Of a DNA stretch of 64,000 nucleotides, positions 24,422-34,068 are shown one piece after another. Within the stretch, counting starts at the first letter, position 1. Every line of letters begins with the position of its first letter. The notes beneath the pieces are model-generated. The model saw nothing but the letters and a program-made list of their open reading frames with translations, did not search any database and was not told where the DNA came from. Source of the stretch: JAGNKE01 sp965230245 (GTDB lineage: Bacteria; Pseudomonadota; Alphaproteobacteria; Micavibrionales; Micavibrionaceae); NCBI GenBank assembly GCA_965230245.1, contig OZ246000.1, positions 620,001-684,000 of the forward strand. Reading direction: 5' to 3'. The translations under genes and the position numbers were made by a program.

Positions 24422-25950
24422 AATTCCTCGGCCCCGAATTCCAACGCAGCATCTGGGTAAGGTTCTCACCGACTGCACTCGTCGCAATGCCGTTATTACT
24501 CGGCATACTGCTTCTTATCGCCTATCTCACGAGCCAAACAGAACAAGAACTTTACACTATATATAGAGGAAACTACGCCCCTCTATACACGGCCACACCT
24601 CACTGGAGCGCATGGCTTGTATCAATCAGCCTGATTATTTATTTCCTTGTTGCAGGCGTTTGGGGAACCATAGAGGCAGCTGCTTCATTTACCGGAGAAG
24701 TAAAAGACAAAACTTGGGATTTACAAAAAATTTCCTCCATCCGCCCTAGACACCTAATCCTTGGAAAGCTTTTCGGAACAACAAGTTACACGTGGTATTT
24801 TGGCCTCGGCGCTCTGGCAATATTTGTCTGGTCGTACAGCCTGACTTTTGAAGACCTAACAAAGGGCACGCTGACACAAGCAACAATAGGACCGATTAAA
24901 CCGAACCTGCACTACCCTTCATTACAAGAAGTTCTGACTGTCACCTTTTTCTTGCTGTTTGCTGTGATTACAGCCCATGCCGTAGCCTTATGGACCAGCT
25001 TGAACCAGCTTATGCGCGGAAGCGGAAGCAGTATCGGTGGAATGGTTCTCGGCTTGGTTGTCTTGTGGCCGCTTGGCCAGCACGCTGTTAGCCTGATTGA
25101 AAGGTCTTATTTTCAACTGGTTAGCACTGAAACACTCGAATGGTATGGCCTGGAAATGTCTATTATCAACTTCACGCTCCTCTCATGTCTTTATGCTTTA
25201 TTCTGGGTTGTCGTCTCAACGTATCGCGGCATAAGAAAAGAACTGAACTTTAAAAACTATCCGTTTGTTTTATTGGCATTTTTTATCTCTTTATGCCTTT
25301 ACATCGGAGGATTTGACACCATTGTGCCGGAAAGTGGTAACGACCCCAAAATATTCACCTGTTTTGCTTTGATGCTCCCAATGACATACTTGCTGCTCTT
25401 TAAAAACTCGCATGACCTTGACGGTTACCGCCGATTTTTCCGCAGTCTTCGAACATGGGACTTCAAACGCGCTCTGGAAAATACTCCTGAATGGATGGTC
25501 GCAGCCATGGTTTTACTGCCGTTAGCAGCATACGCGGTTTATGCGCTCTGGGACCTCCCGAGATTCGCAACACTCAGCACAGGCTTTGTCGTCCTCTCAC
25601 TGCTCTTTATGACCAGAGATGCGCTCATCATGCACATCATCTTTTTGGGTGACCGTGTAAAACGTGCCGGCCTGTCGATCGCGGTCTACTACATTCTGGT
25701 ATACGTCCTCCTGCCAATGCTTACGGTACAGACCTATATGGCTACAACAGAATCAAACATGAACAGACCGGATGTCACCTTGAAATTTATTCTGGCAACA
25801 TTCGGACCTATCATCGCCGATGGTGGCCGCGGAAATGTAACGAATATTGGCTGGGCGGCCATCATGCCGATCACGATACAGCTCTTCATCGTCTCCGCAT
25901 GGTTCTCCCGCACGCTGAAAAAACTGAAAAACACCGAACAAAAACAATAA
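24418..25950 (+). CDS. ABC-2-type exporter permease
   Basis: 510 residues with about twelve hydrophobic segments. It contains an early TGEVKDKTWDLQKISSIRP loop of the kind seen in ABC-2 permeases, where the cytoplasmic loop docks on the ATPase. Unlike common ABC-2 permeases of ~250-400 residues this one is long, with a second set of six helices after residue 260, so it may be a fused double permease. Translationally coupled to the preceding ATPase. The next gene starts 55 bp later. Confidence 0.82.
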   Translation: MKFLGPEFQRSIWVRFSPTALVAMPLLLGILLLIAYLTSQTEQELYTIYRGNYAPLYTATPHWSAWLVSISLIIYFLVAGVWGTIEAAASFTGEVKDKTWDLQKISSIRPRHLILGKLFGTTSYTWYFGLGALAIFVWSYSLTFEDLTKGTLTQATIGPIKPNLHYPSLQEVLTVTFFLLFAVITAHAVALWTSLNQLMRGSGSSIGGMVLGLVVLWPLGQHAVSLIERSYFQLVSTETLEWYGLEMSIINFTLLSCLYALFWVVVSTYRGIRKELNFKNYPFVLLAFFISLCLYIGGFDTIVPESGNDPKIFTCFALMLPMTYLLLFKNSHDLDGYRRFFRSLRTWDFKRALENTPEWMVAAMVLLPLAAYAVYALWDLPRFATLSTGFVVLSLLFMTRDALIMHIIFLGDRVKRAGLSIAVYYILVYVLLPMLTVQTYMATTESNMNRPDVTLKFILATFGPIIADGGRGNVTNIGWAAIMPITIQLFIVSAWFSRTLKKLKNTEQKQ

Positions 25951-26005
25951 CCGGAAATGCGGCCAAAACCGTGACACAAAGCCTTAGATGTTTTAAAAAG
26001 ATGGC

Positions 26006-26992
26006 ATGACAAAAAACACCGCAACAGCTCAGAAAAAAGAAACCGCAAAAACCTGTTGGGTCCTGACCGAAGGTCATGCAGGCATGGAAAACCAATGCAT
26101 CGGCCTTGCCGAAAACCTTGGGCTGTCATATGAGATCAAACATGTCGAGGTCGGCGCACCGTGGAAATACCTTCCCGTTCGTTTCTGGCCGAATCCGCTG
26201 TCCTTTGCCAAAAAGGATACCCCCCTATCCCAGCCATGGCCGGACGTCCTGATTTCCTGCGGCCGCCGCAGCGTCGCCACCGCCGCCGCCATAAAGAAAA
26301 AGAGTGGTGACGACACATTTGCTATTCACCTGCAAGTACCGCACGTCCCATTGGACTGGTTCGATGTCGTAATTGTACCCGAACACGATAATCTGGACGG
26401 CGATAACGTCATTGTCATGCGCGGCTCCCTGCATCGCCTGACACAGGAAAAACTCGCACAGGCAAAAAAAGACTTCGCTGAAAAATTCGAAAAATTCAAA
26501 AGCCCGAAAGTCGGTGTCCTTGTTGGGGGCTCCAACAAACGTCAGGACTTCACACCTGCCGAAGCGGAAATTCTCGCCGAACGCCTTAAAATGGCGGTAA
26601 AGAATCTGGACGGCGCAAGTATCTTGCTGACACCGTCCCGTCGCACAGGCAAAGAGAATATTCAGATTTTAAAAAATACCCTCAAGGACGTACCCGGCTT
26701 TATGTGGATGGGCAAAGGCGAAAACCCCTATTTCGGTATTATGGCACACGCCGACATTCTGGTTGTAACCAGTGACTCCGTAAATATGGTCTCCGAAGCC
26801 TGCTACACGGGAAAACCTGTCTATATCTATCCGATCCCCGGCGGCAGCCCGCGTTTGATCTCCTTCAATGATAAATTGGTCGAAGACGGCTTTGCTAAAC
26901 GCCTCGAAACAACACTGGCCCCCTTTTCGCCGCCGCAACTGGATGAAATGGACCGCGTAACAAACATCCTGAAAGAAAAATACAGCATATAA
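26006..26992 (+). CDS. ELM1-family (DUF1022) protein
   Basis: 328 residues. It opens with CWVLTEGHAGMENQCIGLAE, the signature of the mitochondrial-fission ELM1 family, which also has many alphaproteobacterial members. GVLVGGSNKRQ and the later LVVTSDSVNMVSEACYTGKPVYIYP look like a GT-B-type nucleotide-sugar binding region. No signal peptide. The bacterial function is not established; envelope glycan work is possible from the fold. In plants ELM1 recruits a fission dynamin, which need not apply here. Confidence 0.87.
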   Translation: MTKNTATAQKKETAKTCWVLTEGHAGMENQCIGLAENLGLSYEIKHVEVGAPWKYLPVRFWPNPLSFAKKDTPLSQPWPDVLISCGRRSVATAAAIKKKSGDDTFAIHLQVPHVPLDWFDVVIVPEHDNLDGDNVIVMRGSLHRLTQEKLAQAKKDFAEKFEKFKSPKVGVLVGGSNKRQDFTPAEAEILAERLKMAVKNLDGASILLTPSRRTGKENIQILKNTLKDVPGFMWMGKGENPYFGIMAHADILVVTSDSVNMVSEACYTGKPVYIYPIPGGSPRLISFNDKLVEDGFAKRLETTLAPFSPPQLDEMDRVTNILKEKYSI

Positions 26993-27064
26993 AACCTGTT
27001 TTATTTGAATACCCTGTATAAATTCGCTAAACCTAATACTGAAGGGAATTTAAAGGGCTTTATT

Positions 27065-27655
27065 ATGCAACTCAACTTACCAAGGCTGCGTTTTCTTTCG
27101 ATTGCATTTTGCATGCTATTAACAGGATGTATTATTTCTTCCCCGAACGAAATCATCAAGAATGAAGACGCCTTCGCTCTATTCAACGGCGCAGACCATC
27201 TCTATATGGTTCAACATGAGGGTGAGAAATTCCTGCTCAAAAAAGGTGAAGATGAAAAAAACAACACCTACATGTTGCAAGCTTGGGGTGAACCTGAAGA
27301 AAACGCCGAAGTCCGTTTTTACATGTGGGATAATGAAGATATTTTCCCCGAACTGGACAAATTTATAGTCAGTATATTGCTCAATGACGACGACGGTTCA
27401 AACTACATCTACACGATCATGGGCCGTACATACGCCGGTGTCTGGGTAGAGATGCACTTCGATCCCGAAGACAATAAAGAGATTATCGTCACAAACATGG
27501 AAGAATTGGAAAAAGAACTGGTCACAATGATCCGGTCCGGCGAATACGAACGTCAGGAACTCATTGGCCTTAAGATCGCGACGCCTGCGAATATCCAGAA
27601 TTTCCGTGAAGCCGCTGAAGAACACAAGAAAGACGAAAAAGCTGAAAGCCCTTAA
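27065..27655 (+). CDS. Putative lipoprotein
   Basis: 196 residues. The signal sequence ends in LLTGC, a clear lipobox, so the mature protein starts with a lipidated Cys at about residue 19. The rest is acidic and soluble with no motif I know; the middle (YTIMGRTYAGVWVEMHFD) has a beta-rich look. I use the ATG at 27065 because it gives a proper signal peptide; the frame extends to 27005 without it. The last 4 bp overlap the convergent diacylglycerol-kinase-like gene. Confidence 0.8.
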   Translation: MQLNLPRLRFLSIAFCMLLTGCIISSPNEIIKNEDAFALFNGADHLYMVQHEGEKFLLKKGEDEKNNTYMLQAWGEPEENAEVRFYMWDNEDIFPELDKFIVSILLNDDDGSNYIYTIMGRTYAGVWVEMHFDPEDNKEIIVTNMEELEKELVTMIRSGEYERQELIGLKIATPANIQNFREAAEEHKKDEKAESP

Positions 27656-28578
27656 GCAACAATAACCTTAAGCGCTTTGGGCATAATCTGTATATCCGCA
27701 GGCCCGTCACAATAATAATCTCCGTCTATCTGGATATCATGAGGGGTATCGATGCGTAGAGACGTAACCCCTTCGGTGGTCACATGAAAACGGTCTTTGT
27801 CTTTGCTAAAGAGGTAAACCAGCAGGGAAAATACGGTTTTAGACGGGAAAACAATCACTTCGAAAACCCCGTCATCCATTTTCGATTTTGGTGATGCACT
27901 GAACCCGCTTCCGTAACATTTGGCATTCTGCACAAACATGTAAAAACCCTTCAAATCCTTACCTTTATCGGTTTTCGCTCTGATTTTTTTGAACGGGTAG
28001 CGGATCAACTCACGCAATGTCACCAAAGGATAGGATAACGCCCCCCACTTTCCTTTGATATTGCGGTCGACCATCCGAACAACATGCGCATCAAATCCGA
28101 TACCCGCCATAATCGTAAAATGCCGACCCTTCACAACACATGTATCAATACTTGCGGTCTGACAAGCAGCAATAACCTTGCATGCTTCATCTAAAGCAGA
28201 CGGCAACCCCAACTCCCCCGCAAGCAAATTCGCCGTACCAAAGGGAATAATACCCAAAGCCGTCTCGCTTCCGACCAGACCGTTTACAACTTCATTGACG
28301 GTACCATCCCCCCCGACAGCAACAACGGCATCATAATTTTTCTCCGCCATCTCTTTGGCAAGATCGACTCCGTGGCCTGCATAATCTGTGATCCTGACGT
28401 CAGGCAGAATATCGAATGCGGAAAAAATAGAGATAAGCCGGGTTTGAATTTCCTCTGCAGTCAATTTCTCCTTGGCAGGCATTTTAAGCATACGCCGCGC
28501 CGCCGGCGGCAAATCAACACCTAAACCGGCATTTTTATTGAGAACCACACCTATTTTCTTATGATTTTCAAGTGACAT
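27652..28578 (-). CDS. Diacylglycerol-kinase-catalytic-domain lipid kinase (YegS/DgkB-like)
   Basis: 308 residues. The nucleotide-binding motif VAVGGDGTVNEVVNGL and the following IPFGTANLLAGELGLP identify the DAGKc family, which phosphorylates diacylglycerol or related lipids with ATP. The C-terminal beta-rich half (FEVIVFPSKTVFSLLVYLF, then IDGDYYCDGPADIQI) is complete. Last gene of a minus-strand run with the two envelope proteins upstream (29-bp gap). Confidence 0.92.
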   Translation of the reverse strand: MSLENHKKIGVVLNKNAGLGVDLPPAARRMLKMPAKEKLTAEEIQTRLISIFSAFDILPDVRITDYAGHGVDLAKEMAEKNYDAVVAVGGDGTVNEVVNGLVGSETALGIIPFGTANLLAGELGLPSALDEACKVIAACQTASIDTCVVKGRHFTIMAGIGFDAHVVRMVDRNIKGKWGALSYPLVTLRELIRYPFKKIRAKTDKGKDLKGFYMFVQNAKCYGSGFSASPKSKMDDGVFEVIVFPSKTVFSLLVYLFSKDKDRFHVTTEGVTSLRIDTPHDIQIDGDYYCDGPADIQIMPKALKVIVA

Positions 28579-28607
28579 AAATGAAAAACAAAACTATCAG
28601 TTTAAAA

Positions 28608-29423
28608 TTAGTTTTCAACGGAAGGCGTCTGTTTCTGAGGCTGTGCTAACGCAGCTCTCTGTGCCGCCTTAATATCATCTATGCGCTTCAGCAAGGCCTT
28701 CTCTTTTTCAGCATAGGCATCTTTGGTAAAGATAATTTTACCTGCTGTACTCACCGTATAATTCTTTGAATGAACGTAATAAAACTTCAAAAGATCTTCA
28801 TATGCCTGAACAAGCGTCTCTTCACTTTCAAAAAACCCGACCAAAGCATGAACATGTTCATATTCCATCTGTTTCCAGACTTGCTTCAAGCGTTCTTGAG
28901 TATCCTTCGGCTGATCCATCAGGAGAATATCCACTTGCTCGTTTGCATCTTGAAAAACAAGCATCACGGCATGTGCTTTTTTCCTGAGAGCAGGCGCTAT
29001 CTCCTGCCTGAACATATCATAGCTCTCTTTGGCAAACGTGGTATTCTCGAGATTGACCGGACTTTTGAATTCCTTGAGAACACGCCTGAATTCTTTATAT
29101 TCTCTAACTTCGGAAGCAAAGTTTTTTAAAAATCGGTTTAGAAAACGCTCAAACTTTTTGGCAAACAGAACACTCTCGTTTTCGTTAACTTCATGCTCTG
29201 AATTGTCCTGTGCAATATCTTCCGGAACACTTTCTTGCACTTTGGCTTTAATAGGTTCGGCTGTGGATGGCGCCTCTGAAACAGGCTGGTTTTCCGATGC
29301 AGGAAGATTAATCTGAACAGATATCAAACCGGATTGGCCTATGTAAAAGGCTCCGCAAATACCCAAAACAAAAATTACGGAAAAAACGAGGATAAGCTTT
29401 AAATTTGAACGAGAAGAACCCAT
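28608..29423 (-). CDS. Single-pass membrane protein with charged periplasmic helix bundle
   Basis: 271 residues from the ATG at 29423, which has AAGGT upstream; a TTG at 29444 is less likely. One membrane anchor at residues ~9-30 (LILVFSVIFVLGICGAFYIG) leads to a Pro/Ser/Glu-rich linker and then a long charged helical region (FAKKFERFLNRFLKNFASEV). No recognised domain. It lies between the gene at 29479 and the lipid kinase on the same strand, so a role with an envelope lipid or peptidoglycan process is possible. Confidence 0.72.
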   Translation of the reverse strand: MGSSRSNLKLILVFSVIFVLGICGAFYIGQSGLISVQINLPASENQPVSEAPSTAEPIKAKVQESVPEDIAQDNSEHEVNENESVLFAKKFERFLNRFLKNFASEVREYKEFRRVLKEFKSPVNLENTTFAKESYDMFRQEIAPALRKKAHAVMLVFQDANEQVDILLMDQPKDTQERLKQVWKQMEYEHVHALVGFFESEETLVQAYEDLLKFYYVHSKNYTVSTAGKIIFTKDAYAEKEKALLKRIDDIKAAQRAALAQPQKQTPSVEN

Positions 29424-29478
29424 AATTCGTACCTTAATAAGCAAGGTAAATTTATATTATAGAAAAAACGATGCAGTA

Positions 29479-30213
29479 TTAATCAGTGACGATCATTGAT
29501 CCATAAAGGTTCTTACGCGCAATAACGCCCTGTTTGAAGTGAATTTTATTAAGCTTGTCAACAAGATTAGCGTATTTGTTGTAAACACCAAAACCGTAGA
29601 AACCTATTTTATCTGTAGGACTATCGTAAAAATAACTGCCGTTTTGACCCAAGATAAACTTTACCAGTGCCCTGTATGTATTCAGGTATTGATGCTGCAA
29701 TTTAAAATACTGACCGCTTTTTTCATTGAATAAGGCCATAGTTTCTTTCCAGATTTGCTCTGCGGTTTGCTTGTCATTCGCAGGCAAACGTTCAATAATT
29801 CTAAGCGAGTCCTGCTCATATTTCTTGATAGCACCCTGCATGCTTTTGTAATTGTCATTCAACGCTTCCAGAGATTTGTCCAAAATCGGCTTAAATTCTT
29901 CCGCCCTTCGTGTTAACTGGAAATTGTAAGGACGCATAAGCTCCCAAAGCTGACCTTTGTAAGAATCATCTATGGCCGAAAATGCGGCAAGCGTAACATT
30001 GAGATTATGATACAGACGATCAAGCTGCTGCCCTCTGTTAGGGTTTTCAAATTTTGATGAAAAGACCCTCGCGACAATGACTTCGAGTTCTTCCTCCTCC
30101 GCACGCTCATCTGCAGGTGTATACTGCCCTATGACTTGAGCATAAGACGATGCTGGAGTGAAAACGACACACCCAAGAGAAAAAACAAAAACCAGAAAAG
30201 AAAGTATCTTCAT
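29479..30213 (-). CDS. Secreted helical protein of unknown function
   Basis: 244 residues. The signal peptide MKILSFLVFVFSLGC continues to a cleavage site after SYAQ at about residue 26. The mature protein is helical and charged (DRLYHNLNVTLAAFSAIDDS, LIKKYEQ-type heptads) and ends in a Tyr-rich stretch (FYGFGVYNKYANLV). The frame extends to 30363 but the ATG at 30213 gives the signal peptide. First of three minus-strand genes. The 289-bp gap up to 30502 is very AT-rich and holds no further gene I can see. Confidence 0.72.
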   Translation of the reverse strand: MKILSFLVFVFSLGCVVFTPASSYAQVIGQYTPADERAEEEELEVIVARVFSSKFENPNRGQQLDRLYHNLNVTLAAFSAIDDSYKGQLWELMRPYNFQLTRRAEEFKPILDKSLEALNDNYKSMQGAIKKYEQDSLRIIERLPANDKQTAEQIWKETMALFNEKSGQYFKLQHQYLNTYRALVKFILGQNGSYFYDSPTDKIGFYGFGVYNKYANLVDKLNKIHFKQGVIARKNLYGSMIVTD

Positions 30214-30502
30214 AACAATAATATTCGCACGAAAGTCCAATTTTATCAACCTTATAGAATTAAACAGAAAAAGTGCTGTTTGGGTACACAAATCTACAAA
30301 ATTTTCAACTACAATTTCCTTGCATTTATCACGCGTAGCTATTAAAAGTGTATGATTAAGCAAAAAAACTTATGAAAATAATAACATAAGACGAAATAAT
30401 AGGGTGATGCGAACATTCAAACTTCTGAATTTTTTAATCCCCTGTGTATTTTTAATAATATTTTTTATGAAATAGAACATTATTTTTGAACGGGACGATA
30501 AA

Positions 30503-30702
30503 ATGTCTGACGATGTAGTCGGTGACGGCGAAGGACAACTCAAGCGGGCACAGACCCTGTTGACAGCGCAGATAGCACTTCTGACGAAGACAGGGAGCTG
30601 CGCGCTGCACTTAATACAATCAACCGTGTTCTTGAAAGAAAAAAGCGCCAACCGCTTGGGACACATGACGTTTGGGGATGGTCCAGAAGCCAGGAGCATA
30701 AA
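30503..30702 (+). other. Broken 5' coding part of the 30703 gene
   Basis: An ATG at 30503 with GGGACG upstream starts MSDDVVGDGEGQ, but the continuing good coding sequence lies one frame away. From 30541 the frame of the downstream gene reads QAGTDPVDSADSTSDEDREL and runs on without a stop into the main ORF at 30703. One missing base near 30536-30541 would join the two. This stretch is therefore either a frameshifted N-terminus or needs a non-AUG start. Confidence 0.6.
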
Positions 30703-31986
30703 TTGCAAGAGGGCACTGAGCCCATTGAAAACGTGATTCAGCGCATCACCCGCACCTATGATCCGTCTAACGAAGAATTAATTGCAGGCAGGGACGAGGA
30801 AGAAATAAGACAGCTTGAAGTTGTCGCCCATGCGCTTAAAGGCATTCGCGACAATCCGGATATCGTAAAAACCGAGCTGATTCAAATCAGAGACTTTCTC
30901 CAGGCAATCATTGAGCACAAATATGGTCCGGGCGAAACACCTGAAAAAGACAGAACCATGGTACTCGCTCCGGATCTGAAACCCACATTTAGATTGAGCA
31001 TTGAAGACGATAGCGAGGAAGCCCCCCCTCGCGCAGAAAAAAAATCCTATGTGAAGGTAAGAACAAAAGATCCGAGAGTTGCGCCGCTTCTCGAAACTTA
31101 CGGTTTTAAAGCATTTGCGGAAGAACGACTAAATCTTATTTACGGCAGAGACCCCAACAATGAAGCACTTGCAAATGCTATAGCAAGAATCGCACTCTCG
31201 ATCGAAGAAGAAGAAAATAACGTCACAATCGGCCAGGAAGCTGAACAAGCCCCTGAAAAACCCGCGGAAACTTCAAAGTCAGAACAAGAGACAGAAAAAT
31301 CACCCGACAAACCGGTTATTTTGACGGAAGCAGAAATTGACAAAAAAATTCGGGATGCCGTCGAAAGAACGGTCGGTGTAACAAAACAGGATTTGGCTGA
31401 CCTGTTAAAAACGATTACGGGCGAAGCAGAGCCGGAAGGTCCGCCGCCGAAAGAATCACCTTACATTGAAGATTATACCAATAAGGGGGCAAGAATTAGA
31501 AGAACTAAGGAAGGCGTAAGCTTAGCCTATCTAGGCCAGACATATGTCTACTATTATGGAAAACTTTCTAGTAAGGATCTCCCCAAGATAAAAGACACGG
31601 AAAGTCCTTTTGCCCCGATGTCTGAAGAACTCGCAGAATCACTGATGGATGCAATAAGCACAATAAAATCGGAAGAAGAAAGAGCTCTCAAATATCTGAG
31701 AGCCACGCAGGAAGGTTTCATTTCGAGATTAAAACTAACCTGGGAAGAAAACAAAAGTGAAATTCACCGTATGCATCCCATTCAATATAAATATTGGAAG
31801 GATAATTTTATTAAAGTCTTACAAGGCCAAGTGAATGACCCGTCCGGCCCGACACAAAAAATACCAACGCATGACGACATTGCAAAAGCGAAAAGATGGC
31901 ACTTCTGGCCGCCTGTAAGAAAAGATTCATATGGATCAGAATACGCAGACATTCCAAACAGACCGAAAGAACCTGAAAATTACTGA
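30703..31986 (+). CDS. Unknown acidic protein (5' end uncertain)
   Basis: 427 residues if started at the TTG at 30703, but convincing coding sequence continues upstream in the same frame to about 30526 (see the separate entry). The protein is acidic with a long disordered Glu/Lys/Pro-rich linker (residues ~170-205, QEAEQAPEKPAETSKSEQET), helical segments on both sides, and a tail rich in Trp and Pro (RWHFWPPVRKDS). No signal peptide, no domain I recognise. It is followed after 73 bp by a glycosyltransferase gene on the same strand. Confidence 0.6.
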   Translation: MQEGTEPIENVIQRITRTYDPSNEELIAGRDEEEIRQLEVVAHALKGIRDNPDIVKTELIQIRDFLQAIIEHKYGPGETPEKDRTMVLAPDLKPTFRLSIEDDSEEAPPRAEKKSYVKVRTKDPRVAPLLETYGFKAFAEERLNLIYGRDPNNEALANAIARIALSIEEEENNVTIGQEAEQAPEKPAETSKSEQETEKSPDKPVILTEAEIDKKIRDAVERTVGVTKQDLADLLKTITGEAEPEGPPPKESPYIEDYTNKGARIRRTKEGVSLAYLGQTYVYYYGKLSSKDLPKIKDTESPFAPMSEELAESLMDAISTIKSEEERALKYLRATQEGFISRLKLTWEENKSEIHRMHPIQYKYWKDNFIKVLQGQVNDPSGPTQKIPTHDDIAKAKRWHFWPPVRKDSYGSEYADIPNRPKEPENY

Positions 31987-32059
31987 TCTAACATTTGTAT
32001 GGAAAATCAATAAGGATATATAATAAACTATTGGGTGAATATTAAGGGGGAATAAGCCG

Positions 32060-33298
32060 TTGGATCAAAATGGCAATAAACTGGAGACATTAACAATCGG
32101 CGTGCCTGTTCATAATGAAGAACAGTCACTTCCCCAATTCTATGAAACCCTAGTCAACGCTATAAACCGGCTCCCAAGATATGTTGATGTAGAAGTCGTC
32201 TTCTGTGTCAATGGCTGCACGGATGAAAGCGAAGCCATCTTACGAGAAAAAACCAATGCCAGCGGGCGAATGGCCAAGATGTCCGTGATCGAATCATATC
32301 CCGGTAAAATGAATGCTCAGTTGGCAATCGTCGAAAACCGTGAATTTGATGGCCCGATAGCCTTTTGTGATGCCGATATCCTGATGAAACCGACAACACT
32401 GCAAGCCCTGCATCGCGAATTGGAAGACAACCACGGAACGCAGGTTGCTTACGCACGCGTGCTTCCGTTCTATGAAAACGACGAAGCCAGCCGAAACTCG
32501 GCTTTCACAGAACTGCTCTTCGCTCATTATAATTATCGTCATCTTCAACCTGAAAGAAAATACTTTCACGGTCGCGCGTTTATGATGCGTGACTCATCAA
32601 TGCTCGAACACATGAATGACAACCTCGAAGCCCGTGTTGAAAGGGTAAGCAGAGAAGAAAGCCCTTGGTACGTCACGCATTTGGGTCTGGAAAAAGGTCC
32701 TCTGATTGATGATATTTTCCTCTCCAGACTGGTTGTCGCAGAACACGGCACAGATGCGATTCAAAAAGTTGACGGCGCTGAAGTCCTCTTTCACCCACCC
32801 TCTTCCGTTGAGGACTACGCACGGGTGATCGAACGGACACAGGCGGAAATCAAGCGTTTGGACCTCCTTTATCCTGAACACGACGATTTGCAGGAAACGG
32901 TTTTCAGACGTGAATTTCGGGATGTTTCCCAAAGATCGTTAATGCCTGAAGGAGAGAGAAAAAAACTGCAACTCCTCAGAGATATGGAAGCCGCAATTAA
33001 ACAGCGTGTGGATGACGCTTTGACGGCACCGGACGATAAACCGCATCCTTTTGCAAGCGCACATTGGATGCGGGCAGGCTCTACAAAACGGAATTTCGGA
33101 AGCAACGATCAATTACCGCTGTTGTTCCAGAATGTGCATGGAGAAGAAATAACTCCCGAAGGCGAAGTGGTCTCACCTCCTTTAGACGAAGAAGACATAG
33201 GATCAGAGGATTTGCATGCTGGGGATGACATGGATGACCACCAACAACACCATGACGGCGAAGAACCTAAGGATGATGGCGACCATCTAACGATGTAA
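32060..33298 (+). CDS. Family 2 glycosyltransferase
   Basis: 412 residues with the GT-A fold: ETLTIGVPVHNEEQSLPQFY at the N-terminus, VVFCVNGCTDESEAIL for nucleotide binding and FCDADILMKPTT, a DxD-like metal site. After about residue 300 comes a hydrophilic tail ending in a very acidic, His-rich segment (GDDMDDHQQHHDGEEPKDDG). It probably adds a sugar to a small acceptor or lipid; the acceptor is unknown. The start is a TTG behind GGGGG, since no ATG/GTG gives the full N-terminus. First enzyme of a run with a methyltransferase, a Nudix hydrolase and a histidine phosphatase. Confidence 0.82.
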   Translation: MDQNGNKLETLTIGVPVHNEEQSLPQFYETLVNAINRLPRYVDVEVVFCVNGCTDESEAILREKTNASGRMAKMSVIESYPGKMNAQLAIVENREFDGPIAFCDADILMKPTTLQALHRELEDNHGTQVAYARVLPFYENDEASRNSAFTELLFAHYNYRHLQPERKYFHGRAFMMRDSSMLEHMNDNLEARVERVSREESPWYVTHLGLEKGPLIDDIFLSRLVVAEHGTDAIQKVDGAEVLFHPPSSVEDYARVIERTQAEIKRLDLLYPEHDDLQETVFRREFRDVSQRSLMPEGERKKLQLLRDMEAAIKQRVDDALTAPDDKPHPFASAHWMRAGSTKRNFGSNDQLPLLFQNVHGEEITPEGEVVSPPLDEEDIGSEDLHAGDDMDDHQQHHDGEEPKDDGDHLTM

Positions 33299-33327
33299 AC
33301 GGCAAAAAAGATATCGAGGAAAAAACA

Positions 33328-34065
33328 ATGTTTGACGGCGATCAGGCAGATTTTAAAGAAGCTAGCAATGACGAAAGTTTTGTAAATCCCGAATGGGAAG
33401 TCACCGATGAAGGGCTTCTTATGAACGGCAAGCTTTACACGAAACTTAATCTCGCGTGTGGCACACCGCCTGAGAAACACTTCCCCGAACCTTGGCTTAA
33501 TATTGACGCTGAGCCGGGCGCAGCCGATCTGGTCATGTCGATTGACGATCTGCCTGAGGAATGGACGGGACTCTTCGATGAGGTTCGCGCCTCTCACGTG
33601 CTCGAACACTTTACATTGAACGAAGCACCCGCAGTGATGAACGAATGGACACGCGTCACAGCCCCCGGCGGAAAGTTAATGGTTTGCGTTCCCGACCTTG
33701 AACTAATCGTAGAAGCGTATCAGGAAGGCAAGGACCGCAAAGGCCGCGACGCCTTCGCTGTTGATAAAACAACACACATGCTGACCCAGATCTTCGGACG
33801 AGGCTATGAAGACCGCGACATGAACCCATTTATGCGTCACCACATGGTATACGATAAACATATGCTTGGCGACATGATGCGCAGAACGGGCTACGCCGAC
33901 GAAATAGGTGTCTACCCAGTTGAAGAAGATCCCTCACAACAATTTGAAACTCCTATCAAAAATGACGCAAGTAACTGGGCTTACACATTAAATATGTATA
34001 TGATTAAAAGCCCCCATGGCCCCGGCCCGGAAACGGAACATGATATGGGCACAGGACTAGGATAA
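33328..34065 (+). CDS. SAM-dependent methyltransferase-like protein
   Basis: 245 residues. KLNLACG (residues ~38-44) is the motif I glycine region, followed by WLNIDAEPGAADLVM (motif II acidic residue) and ASHVLEHF, the post-motif common in class I methyltransferases associated with polysaccharide genes; GGKLMVCVPDLE follows. The start has GAGGAAAA upstream. It sits 29 bp after the glycosyltransferase and 3 bp before the Nudix gene. Substrate unknown. Confidence 0.8.
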   Translation: MFDGDQADFKEASNDESFVNPEWEVTDEGLLMNGKLYTKLNLACGTPPEKHFPEPWLNIDAEPGAADLVMSIDDLPEEWTGLFDEVRASHVLEHFTLNEAPAVMNEWTRVTAPGGKLMVCVPDLELIVEAYQEGKDRKGRDAFAVDKTTHMLTQIFGRGYEDRDMNPFMRHHMVYDKHMLGDMMRRTGYADEIGVYPVEEDPSQQFETPIKNDASNWAYTLNMYMIKSPHGPGPETEHDMGTGLG

Positions 34066-34068
34066 TTT

